From Streptomyces sp. MZ04 (lineage in GTDB: Bacteria; Actinomycetota; Actinomycetes; Streptomycetales; Streptomycetaceae), in assembly GCF_004684775.1 (NCBI RefSeq), contig NZ_SRIC01000052.1, positions 1 through 35,676 of the forward strand: DNA of 35,676 nucleotides, in the 5' to 3' direction. The notes beneath the pieces are model-generated. The model saw only the letters and a list, made by a program, of their open reading frames with translations. It did not search any database and had not been told where the DNA came from. Each line of letters starts with the position of its first letter. Within the stretch, counting starts at the first letter, position 1. The translations under genes and the position numbers were made by a program. Shown piece after piece: positions 1 to 7,355 of this stretch.

Positions 1-21
1 ATGTGGGTGGGCCCTGGCGCT

Positions 22-275
22 CGGATTTGCGTGGTGGGCGGAAGGGCTGTGCCGCTGACGGGGCGGATGCAGGCCCGGTGTGCGGCTTGCCTGGTGGGTC
101 GAAGGGGCCGTGTGTCTGCCGGGGGTGGATGTAGGTCCGGTGTGCGACTTGCCTGGTGGGTCGAAGGGGCCGTGTGTTTGCCGGGGGCGGATGCAGGCCC
201 GGTGTGCGGCTTGCCTGGTGGGTCGAAAGGGCCGTGTGCCTGCCGGGGGTGGATGTAGGTCCGGTGTGCGGTTGG
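22..275. repeat. 62-bp tandem repeat array
   Basis: Direct tandem copies lie at about 61-120, 121-182 and 183-244, with a partial copy from 245 to about 275 and a degenerate partial copy at about 22-59. Two unit types alternate: type A has GGATGCAGGCCCGG (copies 1 and 3) and type B has GGATGTAGGTCCGG (copies 2 and 4), so the higher-order period is about 124 bp. The unit length is not a multiple of 3, and the open frames running through it are repeat artefacts, not a gene. No gene is supported in 1-332. The remaining stretch 276-332 is GC-rich with nothing recognisable. Confidence 0.85.
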
Positions 276-332
276 CCCCAGCCTTGCCGCAGGGGCGCAG
301 GCGGGGCCTTCGGTGGACGGCGGGGCGGGGTA

Positions 333-1166
333 TCAGGCCGATTCGTCGCGGTCGATCAGTTCGTCTGTGGTCGTGCCTCTGCGCCAGTAGCCCGAGAACG
401 ACACCCGCTTGCGGTCGAAGGCGCGGTCGCCGACCAGGTGGCGGCGGGTGGTCTTGACCGTCGCGGACTCGCCTGTGATCCAGGCGTACGGGGTGCCCGA
501 CGGGAGTTCCGCTGCGCGGATCGCCGGCGGTGTCGCGCCCGTCTCCGTGAGCCAGGTGATCTCGGCGGCGGCCTTGGTGGGCAGCTCCTGGCGGTCCGCC
601 GGGTCGTGGACCTCGATCCAGACGCGCGTCGGAGTGCCGGGCGGCAGCGTTTCGAGGATGCTCGCCACCGCCGGGAGCGCCGACTCGTCGGCGGTCAGCA
701 GGACCCAGTCGGTGTCCTGCGGCGGCCTGAAGTCGTACGCGCCGTTCTCCTCCTCGATCGGGGCGAGTACGCCGATTCGGGAGCCGGGGACCGCCTTCCG
801 TGCCCAGCTTGTGGCCGGTCCGTCCGAGGGCGAGGGAGTCGGGCCGTGGACCGCGAAGTCGACGATCAACTCGTCGGGGTCGCGGCGCAGTTCACGCGTG
901 GTGTACGTGCGCATGATGCCGCGTACGTCGGGGTCGAGGGCGAGCCAGTCGGCGTACCAGGTGGCCGCGTCCCCGCCCGACGTGTCCGGCATGACCGGGG
1001 CGTCCTGGCCCGGATGCGGCAGGAACACCTTGATGCGCTGGTCGCGGCCGGCCGAGGCCATCCGCGCCAGGCCGTCGCCGCCGAGCGCCACGCGGATCAT
1101 CGCGGGCGTGATGTACTCGGTGCGCAGCACGTGCATGTCGAAGTAGTGGTACGGGGAATCGGTCAT
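333..1166 (-). CDS. Siderophore-interacting protein (FAD-dependent ferric-siderophore reductase family)
   Basis: A 277-aa cytoplasmic protein of the ViuB/SIP family. These enzymes use FAD and NAD(P)H to reduce Fe(III) in an imported siderophore so that iron is released. The flavin-binding RxYT signature is visible as RTYT at residues 86-89. The C-terminal half resembles the NAD(P)H-binding lobe and ends in the family-typical segment SGYWRRGTTTDE, and the length is typical. The chosen ATG at 1164-1166 overlaps the TGA of the upstream binding-protein gene by 4 bp (ATGA), which implies translational coupling; a longer open frame upstream is antisense noise. It is the last gene of the leftward iron-uptake operon, so it is probably iron-repressed with it. 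The family call is secure; the substrate siderophore cannot be read from sequence. Confidence 0.92.
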   Translation of the reverse strand: MTDSPYHYFDMHVLRTEYITPAMIRVALGGDGLARMASAGRDQRIKVFLPHPGQDAPVMPDTSGGDAATWYADWLALDPDVRGIMRTYTTRELRRDPDELIVDFAVHGPTPSPSDGPATSWARKAVPGSRIGVLAPIEEENGAYDFRPPQDTDWVLLTADESALPAVASILETLPPGTPTRVWIEVHDPADRQELPTKAAAEITWLTETGATPPAIRAAELPSGTPYAWITGESATVKTTRRHLVGDRAFDRKRVSFSGYWRRGTTTDELIDRDESA

Positions 1167-2176
1167 GACGTGAGCCTCTTCGACTTCTCGATGGCGGCGG
1201 CGAGTTGTTCGAGCACGGGGGCGAAACCGGCGTAGCTGTAGCGCTCCTCCATCGACCAGGGCACCGTCTGGCCGGCCTTGACGGCGGCGAGCCGCTCCCA
1301 GGTGGGTTTCTTCGCGAGCTCCTTGGGCGGCAACGCGCTCGAGCGGTTGTCGATCATGATGAGATCGGCGTGGTACTTGTCGGCGTTCTCCCAGCTGAGG
1401 AACTCCCAGAAGCCCCATTCATCGCTCTTCTTGCCCTCGACGAACTCGACGCCGAGGTCCTTGAAGTAGTTCAGGTCGCAGTAAGAGTCCGGCACGGCGA
1501 CGTAGAACTGGTCGGCGTCGCCGGTCATCGCGAGGACCTTCAGGCCGCGGTTGGCCTTGGCCGCCTTGCGCAGTCGGCGTTCGGCCTTGTCGAAGCGGGC
1601 CTTGGCGGCGCGCACCTTCTCCGTCCCGAGGTCCCCGCCGAGCGCCTCGGCCAGCTCGGTGTAGCGCTTGAGCGGTTCGAGCAGGGAGACGCGGGCGCCC
1701 TTGATGCCGACGGTGGGCGCGAGCGCCTCGATCTTCTTGGTGCTGTCCGCGGGTACGAACCAGAGAGCGGGCGGCGGGAACATGTTGCTGATCAGGAGGT
1801 CGGGCTCGAGGCCCGCGTACTTCTCGATGTTGAACTGGTTGAAGGACTCGCCGAGGCTCGTCAGTTTGTCGACATCGAGATCGCCGGCCTGCGGGTTGGG
1901 CTTGCCGTCCACCGGCTTGGAGGGGCCGAAGATCCCGGTGCACTTGACGCCGTAGTCGTGCAGCGCAGCCGCCGTGCTGACGTAGGCGACGATGTTCTTC
2001 GGGGCGTGGTTCACCTTCGCGGTTCTGCCGCGGTCGTCCTTGAAGCTCCAGGCCTTGGAGCCGGAGCTCTTCTCAGGCTTCTCTTCACTTCCGCACGCGG
2101 CGAGCAGGGCGCCGAGGCCGACGGCGCCGCCGGTGGCGAGCAGGCCGCGGCGGGAGAGGGGACGGTGAGTGTTCAA
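1163..2176 (-). CDS. Ferric-siderophore ABC transporter substrate-binding lipoprotein
   Basis: A 337-aa class III (FhuD/FepB-like) binding protein, expected to capture ferric siderophore outside the membrane and pass it to the FecCD permeases encoded divergently at 2802-4870. The N-terminus has a twin-arginine-like SRRGLL and a lipobox LLAAC with the lipidated cysteine at residue 28, followed by a Ser/Lys/Glu linker and the core beginning at about residue 43 (SFKDDRGR). The start is TTG at 2174-2176, overlapping the TGA of the preceding degenerate paralogue (TTGA). GAAGG about 7 nt upstream serves as ribosome binding site. Its 3' end overlaps the siderophore-interacting protein gene by 4 bp. 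It appears to be the only full-length binding protein in this locus. Confidence 0.92.
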   Translation of the reverse strand: MNTHRPLSRRGLLATGGAVGLGALLAACGSEEKPEKSSGSKAWSFKDDRGRTAKVNHAPKNIVAYVSTAAALHDYGVKCTGIFGPSKPVDGKPNPQAGDLDVDKLTSLGESFNQFNIEKYAGLEPDLLISNMFPPPALWFVPADSTKKIEALAPTVGIKGARVSLLEPLKRYTELAEALGGDLGTEKVRAAKARFDKAERRLRKAAKANRGLKVLAMTGDADQFYVAVPDSYCDLNYFKDLGVEFVEGKKSDEWGFWEFLSWENADKYHADLIMIDNRSSALPPKELAKKPTWERLAAVKAGQTVPWSMEERYSYAGFAPVLEQLAAAIEKSKRLTS

Positions 2177-2748
2177 CAGACGGCCTTCTTCGACTTGTCG
2201 ACGGCTGCCGCGAGATGCTCGATGAGCGGCGCGTAGCCGGCGTGACTGAACTGCGCCTCGTTCGACCAGGAGACGACCTGGTCCGCCTTGACGGCGGGGA
2301 GTTTCGCCCAGGTCGGTTTGGACTTCCTGAGGTCGGCGCCCAGGGAATCGGTGAGTGCGGCGCAGCGGCCGATGGCCTTCGTCAGCGAGGTCTTGCCGGT
2401 GAGGATGCCGACGGTCGGGGCGAGCGAGGTGATCTTCTTGGCGGATTCCTCGGGGACGTACCAGAGCGTCGGTGTCACTCGCGGCGGCCGCGCCGATGTA
2501 GGTGACGATGCGGCGCGGGGTCCTGCCGGCCTTCGCGGTCGTGCCGCGGTCGTGCCGCGGTCGTCCTTGAAGGTCCAGTCGTCGCCCGATGCCTTCGAGT
2601 CATCGCCGTCGCCCGATGCCTTCGCGTCATCGCCGTCGCCCGAGTCGCCGCCGCATGCCGAGAGGAGTCCGCCCAGGCCGAGGCCCCCGACCCCGCCGAG
2701 CACGCCGCGGCGGGTCAGAGCGGGAGGTATCGGGCGGCGAGCGTGCAT
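2173..2748 (-). pseudogene. Decayed paralogue of the siderophore-binding lipoprotein
   Basis: The open frame codes for only 191 aa, against 337 aa for the neighbouring paralogue. The lipoprotein start is intact (TRRGVLGG, lipobox LLSAC), as are blocks matching the neighbour: WTFKDDRG, LWYVPEESAKKITSLAPTVG and PTWAKLPAVKAD through the C-terminus. Three lesions are visible. An exact 11-bp duplication (2541-2551 and 2552-2562) shifts the frame just after DDRG; reading without it restores TAKAGRTPRRIVTYIGAAAA, which aligns to the paralogue's TAKVNHAPKNIVAYVSTAAA. A deletion near 2475-2485 then removes a large part of the N-lobe and returns to the original frame. A second, in-frame deletion near 2326-2332 joins GADLRKSK to PTWAKL and removes well over 100 codons. 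A 27-bp duplicated linker (2587-2613 and 2614-2640) encodes an Asp/Gly/Lys/Ser-rich spacer. A functional binding fold is unlikely. Confidence 0.85.
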
Positions 2749-2778
2749 GGGTGGTGCTTCTCCCGTCGAAGTTGAGTG

Positions 2779-2797
2779 CGAGGGTAGGCTAACCTAA
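2779..2797. promoter_or_regulatory. Iron box (IdeR/DmdR1-type operator)
   Basis: The 19-mer matches the actinobacterial iron-box consensus TTAGGTTAGGCTAACCTAA at 16 of 19 positions. It sits between the two divergent iron-uptake operons and overlaps TAACCT (2790-2795), the presumed -10 of the rightward operon 6 nt before its GTG. Occupancy by an Fe(II)-loaded DmdR repressor would block both directions. The site assignment is from sequence; the regulator itself is not in the window. Confidence 0.85.
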
Positions 2798-2801
2798 CCT
2801 G

Positions 2802-3845
2802 GTGTTGGTCGACAGTCCCCCCGAAGCCGGCGCGGAGACCGCTCCCGCGCCACCCAACCGCCGCGCGATACGCAGCATCGGGCTCCTCGTCTCGGTCGGT
2901 GTGCTCGCGCTCGTCGTCGTGGCGAGCATCGCGGTCGGTGCCAAGTCGATGTCCCTGGACCATGTCTGGCACGGTCTCTTCCATGACACCGGGACGTACG
3001 ACGATGTCGTCGTCGCGGAGCGGCTCTCGCGCACGCTGCTCGGACTGCTCGTCGGCGTGGCCCTCGGCCTCTCCGGAGCCGTCCTGCAGGCGCTCACCCG
3101 CAATCCGCTGGCCGACCCCGGACTGCTCGGTATCAACCTCGGCGCATCGGCCGCCGTCGTCACCGCCATCAGCTTCTTCGGCGTCACATCGCTGAGCGGC
3201 TATGTGTGGTTCGCGTTCTTCGGCGCGGCCGCGGTCGGCGCCCTCGTCTACGCGCTCGGCGGCACCCGCAACGCGACGCCGGTGCGCCTCGCGCTCGCCG
3301 GAACCGCGCTCAGCGCCGCCCTCTACGGCTATCTGCAAGCCGTGATGATCATGGACAACGCGGCGCTCAACAAGATGCGCTTCTGGACGGTCGGTTCCCT
3401 GGCGTCGGCCAAGAACGAGACCATCCTGCAGGTCCTCGCCTTCTTCGTGATCGGCAGCGTGCTCGCGCTCGGCCTCGCCCGGCCGCTGAACGCCATGGCC
3501 ATGGGCGACGACACCGCCCGCGCGCTCGGCGCCCATCTCAACCGCACCCGCGCGCTGTCCATGCTCGCCGCGACCCTGCTGTGCGGGGCGGCGACCGCGG
3601 CCTGCGGGCCCATCATGTTCGTCGGCCTGATGGTGCCGCACGTCGTGCGCTCCTTCACCGGGCCCGACATGCGCTGGATCCTGCCGTACGCGGCGATCCT
3701 CTCCCCGGTCCTGCTGCTCGGCGCCGACGTCGTCGGGCGCATCGTCGCCCGGCCCGCTGAGCTGCAGGTCGGCATCATCACCGCGTTGATCGGCGCCCCG
3801 GTCTTCATCATTCTCGTACGACGGCGGAGGCTGGCTCAGCTGTGA
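2802..3845 (+). CDS. FecCD-family siderophore ABC transporter permease (first subunit)
   Basis: A 347-aa polytopic membrane protein with about nine hydrophobic segments, beginning at residue 25 (IGLLVSVGVLALVVV). Family motifs are visible: SRTLLGLLVGVALGLSGAVL followed by LTRNPLADPGLLGI, the BtuC/FecCD region that contacts the ATPase and lines the channel, and GPIMFVGLMVPHVVR near the C-terminus. The start GTG at 2802 has no Shine-Dalgarno but lies 6 nt after a -10-like TAACCT inside the iron box, suggesting a leaderless, iron-repressed mRNA. A later ATG at 2949 would delete the first membrane helix. It overlaps the next permease by 4 bp (GTGA), and the pair should form the heterodimeric channel. 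Confidence 0.94.
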   Translation: MLVDSPPEAGAETAPAPPNRRAIRSIGLLVSVGVLALVVVASIAVGAKSMSLDHVWHGLFHDTGTYDDVVVAERLSRTLLGLLVGVALGLSGAVLQALTRNPLADPGLLGINLGASAAVVTAISFFGVTSLSGYVWFAFFGAAAVGALVYALGGTRNATPVRLALAGTALSAALYGYLQAVMIMDNAALNKMRFWTVGSLASAKNETILQVLAFFVIGSVLALGLARPLNAMAMGDDTARALGAHLNRTRALSMLAATLLCGAATAACGPIMFVGLMVPHVVRSFTGPDMRWILPYAAILSPVLLLGADVVGRIVARPAELQVGIITALIGAPVFIILVRRRRLAQL

Positions 3846-4870
3846 AGGCGATACGCACCCGGGGCGGGCTCAGCTTCCGTCTCGACGTCCGCACGGCCGT
3901 GGTCGTCGCCCTGCTCGTCGTGGCCGCGCTCGCCGCGAGCGTCGTCCTGATCGGCACCGGCGACTTCGACATCCCCACCGCCGACGTCATCCGCACCCTG
4001 CTCGGCGACGGCGACGCCGGGCAGGAGTTCATCATCAACGACCTGCGCCTTCCGCGCGTCCTCGTCGGCCTCCTCGTGGGCGCCGCGCTCGGGCTCGGCG
4101 GCGCGATCTTCCAGTCCATCTCGCGCAATCCGCTGGGCAGTCCGGACATCCTCGGCCTCGGGCAGGGGTCCACCGCCGGGGCGCTCATCATGATCGTCCT
4201 CTTCCAGGGCAGCGCGGTTCAGGTCGCGGGCGGTGCGCTCGTCGGCGGTCTGGTGACGGGCACGGCGATCTATCTCCTGGCCTGGAAGCGGGGCGTGCAC
4301 GGCTTCCGGTTCGTCCTGGTCGGCATCGGCGTCTCCGCCTTCGTCACCGCCATCAACGGCTATCTGCTCACCAAGGCCGACCTTGTCGACGCCGCGCGCG
4401 CCGTCGTCTGGATGACCGGCTCCCTCAACGGCCGGGACTGGGAGCAGGTCTGGCCGCTGCTGGTGCTGTGCGCGATCCTGGTGCCGCTCGTCATGACGTA
4501 CGCCCGACCGCTGCGGATGCTGGAGATGGGCGACGACGTCGGGTACGCGCTCGGCGTGCCCGTCGAGCGCACCCGCCTCGTCCTGATGGGCTCGGCCGTG
4601 CTGCTCACCGCGGCGGCCACCGCAGCCGCGGGACCCGTCAGCTTCGTCGCGCTCACCGCGCCGCAGCTGGCCAGGCGGCTCACCCGCTCGCCGGGACCGA
4701 ACCTGATCCCGTCCCTGTGCATGGGCGCCACCCTGCTGATCGTCGCGGACTGGGCCTCGCAGCGGGCGTTCGGCGCCGATCAGCTGCCCGTGGGCGTGGT
4801 CACCGGTGTGCTCGGCGGTGTCTATCTGCTCTGGCTGCTCGTCATCGAGCGCAAGGCGGGGCGGATATGA
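3842..4870 (+). CDS. FecCD-family siderophore ABC transporter permease (second subunit)
   Basis: A 342-aa integral membrane protein paralogous to the preceding permease. Matching motifs are LPRVLVGLLVGAALGLGGAI, SRNPLGSPDILGLGQGS and GPVSFVALTAPQLARR. GTG at 3842 overlaps the previous stop, and its own TGA overlaps the ATPase start (ATGA at 4867-4870), so all three transporter genes are probably translated as a coupled unit. It is expected to heterodimerise with the first permease in the cytoplasmic membrane and accept ferric siderophore from the lipoprotein at 1163-2176. Nothing appears damaged. Confidence 0.94.
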   Translation: MKAIRTRGGLSFRLDVRTAVVVALLVVAALAASVVLIGTGDFDIPTADVIRTLLGDGDAGQEFIINDLRLPRVLVGLLVGAALGLGGAIFQSISRNPLGSPDILGLGQGSTAGALIMIVLFQGSAVQVAGGALVGGLVTGTAIYLLAWKRGVHGFRFVLVGIGVSAFVTAINGYLLTKADLVDAARAVVWMTGSLNGRDWEQVWPLLVLCAILVPLVMTYARPLRMLEMGDDVGYALGVPVERTRLVLMGSAVLLTAAATAAAGPVSFVALTAPQLARRLTRSPGPNLIPSLCMGATLLIVADWASQRAFGADQLPVGVVTGVLGGVYLLWLLVIERKAGRI

Positions 4871-5841
4871 GCGGCGGGGCGCAGACCAACAGCGGGGCGC
4901 AGACCAACAGCAGGGCGCAGATCAACAGCGGGGCGCGCATGAACACCGGGAAGACCACCAACTCTGAAAGCACCGACAGGCAGGAGCGTGCCGCAGTGAA
5001 CCGGCTCATCGCGGACGACGTGACCCTTGGCTACGACCAGCGCGTCATCGCCGAGAAGTTGTCCGTCGAGATACCCGACAACTCCTTCACGGTGATCGTC
5101 GGCCCGAACGCCTGCGGCAAGTCCACCCTGCTGCGCGCCCTGTCCCGGATGCTCAAGCCGTCGGCGGGCCGCGTCCTGCTCGACGGGAACGTCATCCAGT
5201 CGATGCCCGCGAAGAAGGTGGCGCGCACCCTCGGCCTGCTGCCGCAGTCGTCCATCGCGCCCGACGGGATCACGGTGGGCGACCTGGTGGCCCGCGGCCG
5301 CTATCCGCACCAGGGCCTGCTCCGGCAGTGGTCGGCGGACGACGAGCGGATCGTGGGCGAGTCGATGGCCTCGACCGGCGTCGCCGAACTGGCCGATCGC
5401 TATGTCGACGAACTGTCCGGCGGGCAGCGCCAGCGCGTCTGGATCGCGATGGCGCTCGCCCAGCAGACCCCGCTGCTGCTGCTCGACGAGCCGACGACGT
5501 ATCTCGACATCCAGCACCAGATCGACGTCCTCGACCTGTGCGCCGAGCTCCACGAGGAGCAGGGGCGCACCCTCGTCGCCGTCCTGCACGACCTCAACCA
5601 CGCGGCCCGGTACGCCACTCACCTCATCGCCCTGCGCGAGGGCGAGATCGTCGCCGAGGGCGCGCCGTCCGACGTCGTCACGGCGGAGCTTGTGCGGGAC
5701 ACCTTCGGGATGGACTGCCAGATCATCGACGACCCGGAGACGGGGACGCCGCTGGTGGTGCCGGCCGCGCGGCGAGGCCGCAAGAAGCCCGAGAAGACGG
5801 CGGGCGTCGGGGCTGAAGTCGGGGCTAAAGCAGCGTCCTGA
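4867..5841 (+). CDS. Ferric-siderophore ABC transporter ATP-binding protein
   Basis: A 324-aa FecE/FepC-type ATPase that energises siderophore import. Visible motifs: Walker A GPNACGKST (about 79-87), Q-loop LLPQ, signature LSGGQRQRV, Walker B LLLLDEPT and switch histidine VLHD. The start ATG at 4867 overlaps the permease stop (ATGA). This gives an N-terminal extension of about 43 residues carrying a Gln/Asn/Ser tandem repeat not needed for the fold. Alternative starts are ATG 4939 and GTG 4996 (MNRLIADDVTLGYD), the latter agreeing with the usual length of the family. The 3' end overlaps the convergent SCP2 gene by 17 bp. Confidence 0.93.
   Translation: MSGGAQTNSGAQTNSRAQINSGARMNTGKTTNSESTDRQERAAVNRLIADDVTLGYDQRVIAEKLSVEIPDNSFTVIVGPNACGKSTLLRALSRMLKPSAGRVLLDGNVIQSMPAKKVARTLGLLPQSSIAPDGITVGDLVARGRYPHQGLLRQWSADDERIVGESMASTGVAELADRYVDELSGGQRQRVWIAMALAQQTPLLLLDEPTTYLDIQHQIDVLDLCAELHEEQGRTLVAVLHDLNHAARYATHLIALREGEIVAEGAPSDVVTAELVRDTFGMDCQIIDDPETGTPLVVPAARRGRKKPEKTAGVGAEVGAKAAS
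4876..4940 (+). repeat. 18-bp in-frame tandem repeat at the 5' end of the ATPase gene
   Basis: Units GGGGCGCAGACCAACAGC at 4876-4893 and 4894-4911 are identical. A third at 4912-4929 has two differences and a partial fourth follows. Being 18 bp, it preserves frame and encodes the hexapeptide GAQTNS repeated. If translation starts at 4996 it is instead an expanded spacer between permease stop and ATPase start. Confidence 0.9.
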
Positions 5842-6172
5842 GGCGCAGCAGATCGCGCAGTCCTGCCTCCAGCTTGACCCGGCCGGAGGCCCAGGCCTTG
5901 GCGAAGTTCAGCTCGCCGTCCACCATCGCCACCAGATCGTCGCCGGACATGGCGAGCCGGATCTCGGCCTTCTCCCCGGGGGCGCCGGGGTAGGTGTCGA
6001 GCACCGTGATCCGGCCGTTCTCGAGACGGCCCGTGAACGTCACGTCCAGGTCGGTGATGCGGCAGGTCAGCGAGCGGTCGAGCGCGGCGGCGCTGCGCAC
6101 GCCGCCTTCCGCGCCCGCCAAGTTGTCCGAGAGTTTGCCGAGCGCCACGCGGCACTCTTCGATCGTCGCCAT
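5825..6172 (-). CDS. SCP2 sterol-binding-domain protein
   Basis: A 115-aa protein matching the small stand-alone SCP2 fold: an N-terminal amphipathic helix (MATIEECRVALGKL), a beta-rich middle (RITDLDVTFTGRLENGRITVL) and the typical AEIRLAMSGDDLVAMVDGELNFAKAWASGRVKLEAG. Proteins of this fold bind lipids in a hydrophobic tunnel; the natural ligand in actinomycetes is unknown. ATG at 6170-6172 is chosen because the domain begins there and a -10-like TACCGT (6181-6186, minus strand) lies 8 nt upstream, consistent with a leaderless message. It is divergent from the tlyA operon and overlaps the convergent ATPase gene by 17 bp. Confidence 0.82.
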   Translation of the reverse strand: MATIEECRVALGKLSDNLAGAEGGVRSAAALDRSLTCRITDLDVTFTGRLENGRITVLDTYPGAPGEKAEIRLAMSGDDLVAMVDGELNFAKAWASGRVKLEAGLRDLLRLRTLL

Positions 6173-6214
6173 CGTGATCGACGGTACCCCAGCGCTTCGC
6201 GGTAGCGTCGTGGC

Positions 6215-6532
6215 ATGAACGACTCGTTGCCGGGCCCCGAGCCCGAGGCCGAGCCTCAGCTGGTGGAGGCGGAGGAGGCTTACGACCCCGCGGGCCCCGC
6301 GCCCCTCGGCGTCGAGCGCGCACCGACCGGCGACGCCGAGGTGGACGCCCTGCTCCAGCGCCTCGGCGACGCCGACCACCTCGCCACGGACGGCCACATC
6401 GAGGTGTACGAGGATGTGCACCGGGGACTGCGTGACGCGCTGACCGCGCTCGACGCACGCCCCGGGCCGCCGGCGCCCTCGCCTTCGTCCCCGCACCCAC
6501 CGTCGTACACACCTTCGTACAACAGGAGCTGA
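6215..6532 (+). CDS. Small acidic protein upstream of tlyA, function unknown
   Basis: A 105-aa acidic, Pro/Glu-rich protein. Residues about 38-80 (TGDAEVDALLQRLGDADH through YEDVHRGLRDALTALD) look alpha-helical, while both ends are low-complexity and probably disordered (C-terminus rich in Pro/Ser/Tyr). I do not recognise a named domain. It opens the tlyA-nadK operon: its TGA is 7 bp before the tlyA GTG, and AGGAG inside its last codons (6524-6528) is the likely tlyA ribosome binding site. A -10-like TAGCGT (6203-6208) lies 6 nt before the ATG, suggesting leaderless transcription. Codon use is typical of the host, so it is probably real rather than a chance frame. Confidence 0.75.
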   Translation: MNDSLPGPEPEAEPQLVEAEEAYDPAGPAPLGVERAPTGDAEVDALLQRLGDADHLATDGHIEVYEDVHRGLRDALTALDARPGPPAPSPSSPHPPSYTPSYNRS

Positions 6533-6539
6533 ACAGAAC

Positions 6540-7355
6540 GTGGCAGGAGTGGCACGCCGCCGCCTCGACGCCGAGCTGGTCCGTCGCAAGCTGGCGCGCT
6601 CGCGCGAGCACGCCAGCCAGCTGATCGCCGCCGGGCGGGTGACCGTCGACCGGAACACCGCGACGAAGCCCGCGACGCAGGTGGAGACCGCCGCCGCCAT
6701 CGTGGTCGCGGCCGACGAAAGCGACCCCGACTACGTCTCGCGCGGCGGCCACAAGCTGGCGGGCGCGCTCGCCGCGTTCGTGCCGCAGGGGCTTGTCGTC
6801 GAGGGGCGGCGCGCGCTGGACGCGGGCGCTTCCACCGGCGGCTTCACCGATGTGCTGCTGCGCGCCGGTGCCTCCGGTGTCGTCGCCGTGGACGTCGGGT
6901 ACGGACAGCTCGCCTGGTCGCTGCAGAGCGACGACCGGGTCACCGTCAAGGACCGTACGAACGTACGGGAGTTGACGCTCGACCTCATCGACGGCGTCCC
7001 CGTCGACCTGGTCGTCGGCGACCTCTCCTTCATCCCGCTCGGGCTCGTGCTGCCCGCGCTCGTGCGGTGCGCCGCACCGGACGCCGACCTTGTCCTCATG
7101 GTCAAGCCGCAGTTCGAGGTCGGCAAGGAGCGTCTGGGCAGCGGCGGTGTGGTGCGCAGCACGGAGCTGCGGGCCGACGCGGTGCGGACGGTGGCGCGGC
7201 AGGCGTGGGGGCTCGGGCTCGGTGTACGTGGCGTGACTGCGAGCCCTCTGCCCGGCCCTTCCGGAAATGTCGAGTACTTTCTGTGGCTGCGTGCCGGGGC
7301 GCCCGAACTGGACCCGGCGGACGTTGACCGTGCCGTGGCGGAGGGGCCCCGTTGA
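6540..7355 (+). CDS. tlyA: TlyA-family rRNA 2'-O-methyltransferase (hemolysin A family)
   Basis: A 271-aa protein. Residues about 4-65 form an S4 RNA-binding domain (RRRLDAELVRRKLARSREHA...LIAAGRVTVDR). The rest is an FtsJ/RrmJ-like Rossmann methyltransferase with SAM motif LDAGASTGGFTDVLLRAGA and core segments GGHKLAGAL, VVGDLSFIPL and LMVKPQFE containing the expected Lys/Asp/Lys residues. In Mycobacterium, TlyA methylates 16S C1409 and 23S C1920 and confers capreomycin/viomycin sensitivity; that role is inferred here. GTG 6540 follows AGGAG by 11 nt; GTG 6549 (MARRRLD) is an alternative. Its stop overlaps the nadK TTG start (TTGA), the same order as tlyA-ppnK-recN in mycobacteria. Confidence 0.95.
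   Translation: MAGVARRRLDAELVRRKLARSREHASQLIAAGRVTVDRNTATKPATQVETAAAIVVAADESDPDYVSRGGHKLAGALAAFVPQGLVVEGRRALDAGASTGGFTDVLLRAGASGVVAVDVGYGQLAWSLQSDDRVTVKDRTNVRELTLDLIDGVPVDLVVGDLSFIPLGLVLPALVRCAAPDADLVLMVKPQFEVGKERLGSGGVVRSTELRADAVRTVARQAWGLGLGVRGVTASPLPGPSGNVEYFLWLRAGAPELDPADVDRAVAEGPR

Noticed and set aside
22..275. Possible CRISPR array
   Set aside because: Repeats are directly adjacent with no unique spacers, and no cas genes are present.
1..457. Overlapping open frames through the left-edge repeat (85 and 125 codons)
   Set aside because: They translate the same 62-bp tandem repeat in several frames, have no family resemblance, and run into the antisense of the siderophore-interacting protein gene.
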